Source: Wurfbainia villosa
Taxonomy: Eukaryota > Streptophyta > Magnoliopsida > Zingiberales > Zingiberaceae
Length of the DNA stretch: 64,000 nt
Assembly: GCA_025175895.1 (NCBI GenBank)
Contig: CM046008.1
Span: 20,353,255-20,417,254, forward strand
Direction of reading: 5' to 3'
In this document: piece by piece, positions 58,721 through 64,000 of the stretch
Layout of the letters: each line of letters starts with the position of its first letter
Numbering within the stretch: the stretch's first letter is position 1
The notes under the pieces: model-generated
What the model was told of the DNA's origin: nothing
Seen by the model: the letters and a program-made list of their open reading frames with translations, nothing else
Databases searched by the model: none
Program-made: the position numbers and the translations under genes

Positions 58721-59940
58721 CCAGGTTGTGTTTTAACATAATCGTAAAATTATTTTTCGATAGTCATAATTGTATTTATAGAAATTTTCTACTTTTAGAA
58801 AGTTTTGAAGTATTTATGGAAATTTTCTAATTTTGAAAAGTTTAGAAGTATTTATGGAAATATTCTACTTTTGAAAAGTTTAGAAGTATTTATGGAAATT
58901 AACACTTTCCATAAATAAAATATGTGATTAGATTTGGAAATTTATTTCCTAATTTAATCATGATTTGATTTGGGGAATAAAATCTAAAACATATGTTTTT
59001 TTCATAAATAGTTTTGACAATTTAGAAAATTTGTTTCCTAAATTAAATTTGACTTTTCTTAATTAACACTTTCCATAAATAAAATATATGATTAGATTTG
59101 AAAATTTATTTCCTAATTTAATCATGATTTGATTTGGGGAATTAAATCTCAAACATATTTTATTTCCATAAATAGTTATGACATATAAGGAAATTTTTAT
59201 ACATGCCATAATTGTATGTCATGGTAGAATTGCATTAATAGATAATAGTTATTTGCATGCAAAGAGGATGAGACATTAAAACCCTTGTATAATATTAAAG
59301 TCTACATCTTTCATTAATATGGTTAGAACCAGAGTTCTGTTTCTTGTTTGGGTTATTGAACTCTCTCCAAGCCCAGCTCAAACCTGAACATGTTCGAACC
59401 ATTGGAATAGTTTATTACTAATATAGTAAGAGTCAGAGGTCAATCGTTAGTTTGGGTTGTCGGACTCTCTCCAAGTCTGGCTAATTGGTTGAATGTGCTC
59501 TAATCATATTAAAACTATTTCTCGATTAATGGATTAACTTTAACCTGGAGCATCGACTTGTTGGACTCTCTCCAAGGTTGATGTGAAGGGAGGTGAAATT
59601 GGATGTTATGCATATGATGCATACTTGTTAATGAGTTAACAACCCGATATATATATGAACATTCAATTAGTTGATAGCACATTGTGATAGTTGCATATAT
59701 GTGATATGCAATTGGTATACTTGATACTTACCATCGTATCTAAGAATGGCTTGTTGGACTTTCTCCAAGGTTATTTTTATCTATGTTGGATATCAACCCA
59801 TTCGAAGATGGACCTACGATCTCCCGAATTAATTTTGAGGGTTTTTAAAATTCAAAAATGAATGAGATTTATAAATGTATGTTGATTCATTTTTCCATCT
59901 TTCTCATATATGCTCGATTTTGTATTTCTAGATTAGTCGC
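58721..59940 (+). other. leader of element G2 with four hairpins
   Basis: Copies of TTGGACTCTCTCCAAG or near variants lie at 59356-59371 (TTGAACTCTCTCCAAG), 59460-59475, 59561-59576 and 59754-59769 (CTTTC loop). Tandem A/T-rich repeats (TATTTATGGAAATTTTCTA) occupy about 58770-58915. This is the sense version of the G leader. Confidence 0.82.
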
Positions 59941-60480
59941 TTGATCATGATGTCTTTGAATTTACACTCTATTTTGAATTCGAATAAATTGACTGGGTCA
60001 AACTTCTTGGATTGGCTTAGAAACTTGAGAATTGTTCTCAAGGCGGAAAAGCTTGCGTATGTCCTTGAAGAGCCTCTTCCTGCCTGTCCTAGTGATGACG
60101 CAACTCTAAACCAATTGTTGGCCTATCAGAAACATGTGAGTGATTCTGAACTAGTGAGTTCCATCATTCTAGCCGCGATGGTACCCGAGCTGCGGAAGCA
60201 GTATGAGCATATGGATGCTCATACCATAGTTTTTCATCTTCCTCTTCACCTCTAAGATGCAAGAAGGTTCATCTATGGTACTGCTCAACATGTTGAAGAC
60301 TGTGGAGCCTTCTATGAAGCATGAGCAGGGGACGGTGTTGTTAGTTGATTCTTCGAAGAAATGTTCTAAGAGGAAGTCAAAGGAACATCAGAAGGGGAAG
60401 AAGAAAAAGACTAAAAAGGCAGAACCAACTCAAAAGGGCACTTGCCATCATTGTGTCAAGGAGGGCCATTGGCGAAGAAA
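59941..60480 (+). pseudogene. gag: element G2 Gag remnant
   Basis: The frame from 59941 matches the G Gag start (NLHSILNSNKLTGSNFLDWL, then SELVSSIILAAMVPELRKQY) and ends at 60255. About 50 bases present in G (VDEQVRFERFKVSKL region) are missing here, causing the stop. The next frame (60257 on) has MQEGSSMVLLNMLKTVEPSM, showing the same ~55-residue internal deletion as G, then a basic stretch. The zinc knuckle is CHHCVKEGHWRRNY, in which the last Cys is Tyr. Confidence 0.85.
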
Positions 60481-61939
60481 TTACAAGATTTATCTTGAGT
60501 CCATGAAGAAGAATAAGGCATCAGATGCCCCATCTTCTTCAGATATCTTCGTTATTGATTGTCATTCTATTTCCTCAAACACTTGGGTATTGGATACTGG
60601 GTGTGGCTCACATATAACATACATGAGCTAAGGAATAGAAGAAGACTCGTCAAGGGAGAGTCATATTTATGTGTTGGGAATGGAGCAAAGGTTGCTGCAC
60701 TCGCCATCGGAACGTATTTGTTGAGACTCCCTACAGGACTTGTCTTAGAACTGGACAATTGCTTTTATGTTCCTTCACTGATAAAGAACATCATTTCTAT
60801 TTCTTTTTTAAATAGAAATGGATACCATTTGACTTTTAGTAACAATTATTGTTACATAACTTTGAATGGCGTACTTTATGGGATTGGAACATTGTGCAAT
60901 GGTATATATATGTTAGACGTATCCAGTGACATTCTCAATATCGAAGCGAGCAAAGAGATAATCAATTAGACTCCTACATGTGACATTGTCGTCTTGGCCA
61001 TGTGAGCAAGAAACACACGTCTGAATTACACCGATGTGGAATTCTGGAATTGTTTGAATTAGATTCATACGATATATGCGAATCATGCTTAAAAGGCAAG
61101 ATGACTAAGTTACCTTTTACGAAAAAAGATGAACCGGTGGGAGAGTTGCTTGGTCTAATACATACTGATGTATGTGGACCTATGTCAACTCAAGCTCTAG
61201 AAGGCTATAACTACTTCATTACCTTCACCGATGATCAGTCACGGTTTAGGTATGTGTTATTGATGAAACACAAGTCTGAAACCTTTGAAAGGTTCAAAGA
61301 ATTTAGAAATGAAGTAGAGAAACAACTTGGCAAGAGTATTAAAATACTTCGATTGGATCAAGGTGGTGAATACTTGAGTCAAGAGTTTCTGGATTATCTA
61401 AGGGACAATGGTATATTATCTCAATGGACTCCGCCGTATACACCATAGCATAATGGTGTATCTGAGAGGCGAAACCGAACCTTATTGGACATGGTTAGGT
61501 CGATGATGAATCACGCGAATCTTCCCAAGTCCTTTTGGGGCTATACACTTTAGACTGTTGTTTACTTGTTAAACAGAGTCCCGACCAAGATAGTCTCTAC
61601 TACTCCATATGAGATATGGAATAGTAAGAAACCTCATTTATCTTACTTGAAGATATGGGGTTGTCCTGCTTATGTGAAGCAGACTATGTCAGACAAATTT
61701 GATGCTAAGTCTGATAAATGTCTATTTATTGGATACCCTAACGAAACAAGGGATTACCAATTCTATCATCTCTTGGAACAAAAGGTGTTTGTTTCAAGGA
61801 ATGCTGTGTTTCTAGAGAAAGAGTTTCTCTTGCAAGAAAATAGTGGGAGTGTCATTGAGCTTGAGGAGGCTCAAGAGACTCCAATAGACATTGATGAGAT
61901 ACCTGGTGAAGCACCACAACTGATAACTCATAGTGATGA
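60481..61939 (+). pseudogene. pol: element G2 protease and integrase, truncated by I
   Basis: The protease motif VLDTGCGSHI is near 60590, followed by a frameshift to 60559-60969 (LRNRRRLVKGESYLCVGNGA, SLIKNIISISFLNRNGYHLT). A stop falls at 60967. Integrase is at 61002-61448 with CESCLKGKMTKLPF, Asp in HTDVCGPM and LDQGGEYLSQEF. Here the usual SDR is LDQ, but Asp remains. TAG at 61446 replaces a Gln just before HNGVSERRNRT. The last readable part is 61566-61939 (PTKIVSTTPYEIWNSKKPHL, DKCLFIGYPNETRDYQFYHL). RT and RNase H are not reached because element I starts at 61940. Confidence 0.88.
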
Positions 61940-64000
61940 TGTTAAATACGGGTATTTAAAACACTAAATTAAATGGCCCAATAATTAAGGAAATAATCCT
62001 GGAAATATCTCAGGATTTTTAGGGAATTTTTGGAATTTTTCTGGATTTAAACGGACTCCGTACGAGATTATTATTGGGATAAAATAGATAGGCTTTATTT
62101 AAGGGGTATTAACCTAAACCGGAAACCCTAAGTTTTTATTTTCTTTTTCCCCGCCGTGACCCCGCTTTCTCCTTCGGCAGTTCCTTCACGCGCCGAAGCC
62201 ATCTTCTTCCTCGTTCTCTTCTCTCGCGCAACCACCGTTTCTCCGCCGGCACCCTCTTCTTTGCCGGCGACACCCTTCTTCTCCGAGCGTCGCCCGTTCC
62301 ATCACGCGCCCGACGCCAGCCTTTCTTCTCGTCGGTGCCCCTTTCCTCGTTGCGGTCGGCAGCCCACCGCCGCCCGACGTGAGCTCACCGCCGCCGCCCC
62401 GGTGCGTGCTCCCCATCATGCGTCCGACGCCGCAACCTTCCTGCGCGGCCGCGCGACGCCCCTCTTCTCCTCCACAAGCGCCGCCTTCCCTTCGCATCTG
62501 CCGCCAACAGCCGCCAACGAGGCAACGTCGGACTCCTCAGCCCTAGACGAGGAGCGCCGGCCTCTACGGCCATAGGACCGGCCGAGCCTCCTCCTCTTCC
62601 CTTCTCTCCGGTGATTGCCGGAGCAAGGTAAGGGGTTGACTGGGGTTTTGTCTAATCCCTACGGTATGTTTCTGTGATTTGACAGTGGATTGTGTTTGGG
62701 CAGTGATTTAGGGGAACAAGGGAATTTGCCGACGAACTGAGCAGTTGGGAGGTTCCAATCACAGGTATATCTCGAGCTATCTCTTGTTTGGTTTTGGTTT
62801 TGTTGGGGGTGGCTGTGGGTGGATAAGGTCGGGTGTGAATTTTGGAAATGGAGTTGGGAATCTGATTTGGGGGAAGGATTGGTTGTCGGTGGGATTCTAC
62901 GGCCGGTAAGTATGATTCCGGTGTTATTCGGTTGATCGATACGGTATTCGGAGGATATGGGATTTGGGTGATATTGTTTGATCTTGAGGATATTTTTATA
63001 GATGATGAATTAGGTTAATTGATTTGGAATTAATTGGGCTAAATTAATTGTATGGATATTTGTGGACAAGGAAAATTGGAAATAGTTTGGGTTAATTGGG
63101 ATATAAAGGAAATCGATTAATTATTCGATTTGTCGTTGAATTGTATTTTTGTGCTTGACTATAGTCATGCTTTATGCAGGTTTCGGTCACGAGGCAGGTC
63201 CCCAGTCATGACGATTTGGTTTCATTCTTGCGGATATATATATTCAGGCGGGTATTTTGACTTAACTTTTAGATTAAGTCAAGTTGATATGCTAGTTAGG
63301 ATAGCTTACAATAACTTTTTCATGTTTATATGTCTGGTATGCTTTTGGTGCCTACTAGATACATGCATGTGATAGGATATGATTATATTTCCCTGTTTGA
63401 TTTGGATCATAGTACATGGATTAGGGATATCTACATATTAATTGTACATATTATTCGGATAGGTGTTTTGAGTAGAATTTACATGCTTTAGTATCATGCA
63501 CCATTTTTGCATGATTGCATGCTAGCTGGACGGGGTTCCATTATTGTTGAGCCCGCAGCTAGTTACATGGCCTGCACACACTGCCACTCATGGGTTAGTG
63601 GTACATCAGGAGGGTGTGTCTGATTGCTCTGTCGAGAGCTCATTGGTCCGCTCATGGGTAGCGATGAGGCGTGGTAGCGGCGAGGATCCCTCCTCGCCTG
63701 CTATGACACCGGGAGATGAGAGCTTAGCTCCCCCACTATGTTTGGGGCAGGAGGATAGGTGTACTCCGACAGCATCCTGTCCACTCGGTCACTCAGGAGC
63801 AGTGATGGCAGAGTGCACAGTTGTCATAGCCCTACCCACTCGACTTCACCATTGCGTGTGAGGCGGCTGACTGGCGTCAGGGGTGACCATGTCATTGGCA
63901 CGACATGCACTTTGCACGGATTGCATTTGTATTGTGTTTGCTGCATTTTTATTGATGCCTTGGATGTGCATATGATGGTCATGCATACAGGATACATGTT
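61940..64000 (+). mobile_element. element I: start of a chromovirus-like LTR, incomplete
   Basis: TGTTAAATACGGG begins a new sequence exactly where the G2 pol homology with G stops, and GATGA (61935-61939) would be the left TSD. The region has a TATA-like TTATTTAAG (about 62096), a GC-rich pyrimidine stretch (62150-62600) and a zone at 63570-63850 resembling the inside of H. H on the minus strand begins TGTAAGATACGG. A Tekay/Del-type LTR is likely. The Pro/Ala/Ser-rich frame 62156-62575 lies in this LTR and is probably not a gene. No internal domains are reached. Confidence 0.6.

Larger units (their letters stand above)
55018..64000 (+). mobile_element. element G2: Ty1/copia relative of G, cut by I and running off the window
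   Basis: The plus-strand 5' LTR is 55018-58707, with solo LTR F inside. Then come a primer site, a leader with four hairpins, gag, protease and integrase up to 61939. There the LTR of element I interrupts it. Net LTR length without F is about 2.22 kb, matching G. The left flank CATCA (55013-55017) would be its TSD, but the right end is not in the window. Confidence 0.87.

Noticed and set aside
62156..62575. 139-codon Pro/Ala/Ser-rich ORF in GC-rich sequence
   Set aside because: It lies inside the chromovirus-like LTR I, is open in several frames because of base composition, and has no recognisable domain.

Overview
This window is plant nuclear DNA made almost entirely of LTR retrotransposons inserted into one another. 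The copia-type Gag-Pol remnants, the primer-binding sites matching initiator tRNA-Met (TGGTATCAGAGC) and the long LTRs point to an angiosperm with a large, repeat-rich genome. A monocot is possible, but nothing here fixes the species. No intact cellular gene, tRNA, rRNA or CRISPR array is visible. The only candidate host sequence is a short open frame at 3-116 that ends at a possible splice donor.

Layout, with each nesting step supported by LTR ends (TG...CA) and mostly by 5-bp target-site duplications (TSDs). J is a minus-strand LTR from 159, continuing at 54393-55017. Inside J lies element A (171-54387, TSD GGATT/GGATA), a Gag-only element on the plus strand. A's interior holds B (3653-12576, plus-strand copia, TSD ATGTG/ATGAG) and C (12741-27432, Athila-like Ty3 derivative without pol, TSD ATATA). 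C contains a solo LTR G3 (16318-18527, TSD GACTT), and its 3' LTR contains D (20796-27347, minus-strand Gag-only element, TSD CACTT). A's 3' LTR is split by H (27718-53364), a long solo LTR of chromovirus (Tekay/Del) style. H is split by K (30862-52947, TSD CCAGC), a minus-strand copia element of form LTR-internal-LTR-internal-LTR. One internal copy of K is split by G (39649-49143, TSD CCACC), a minus-strand copia element with two 2.2-kb LTRs. The deepest chain is therefore J > A > H > K > G.

To the right, J is also interrupted at 55018 by G2, a plus-strand relative of G. G2's 5' LTR carries a solo LTR F of the D family (55803-57263). G2's pol is cut at 61940 by the start of a second chromovirus-like LTR, I, which runs off the window.

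All the coding regions serve retrotransposition: Gag particle protein, aspartic protease, integrase, reverse transcriptase and RNase H. Almost all are broken by stops, frameshifts or insertions. The best preserved are the G integrase region (640 codons, but lacking the catalytic Glu) and the D Gag (414 codons plus a tail in another frame). The most unusual signals are noncoding. They are a 12-unit hairpin array with covarying stems in the D-family LTRs, four short hairpins in the leaders of both G-family elements, a palindrome shared between LTR families, a patch of copia reverse-transcriptase sequence inside one D LTR, and the three-LTR tandem element K.
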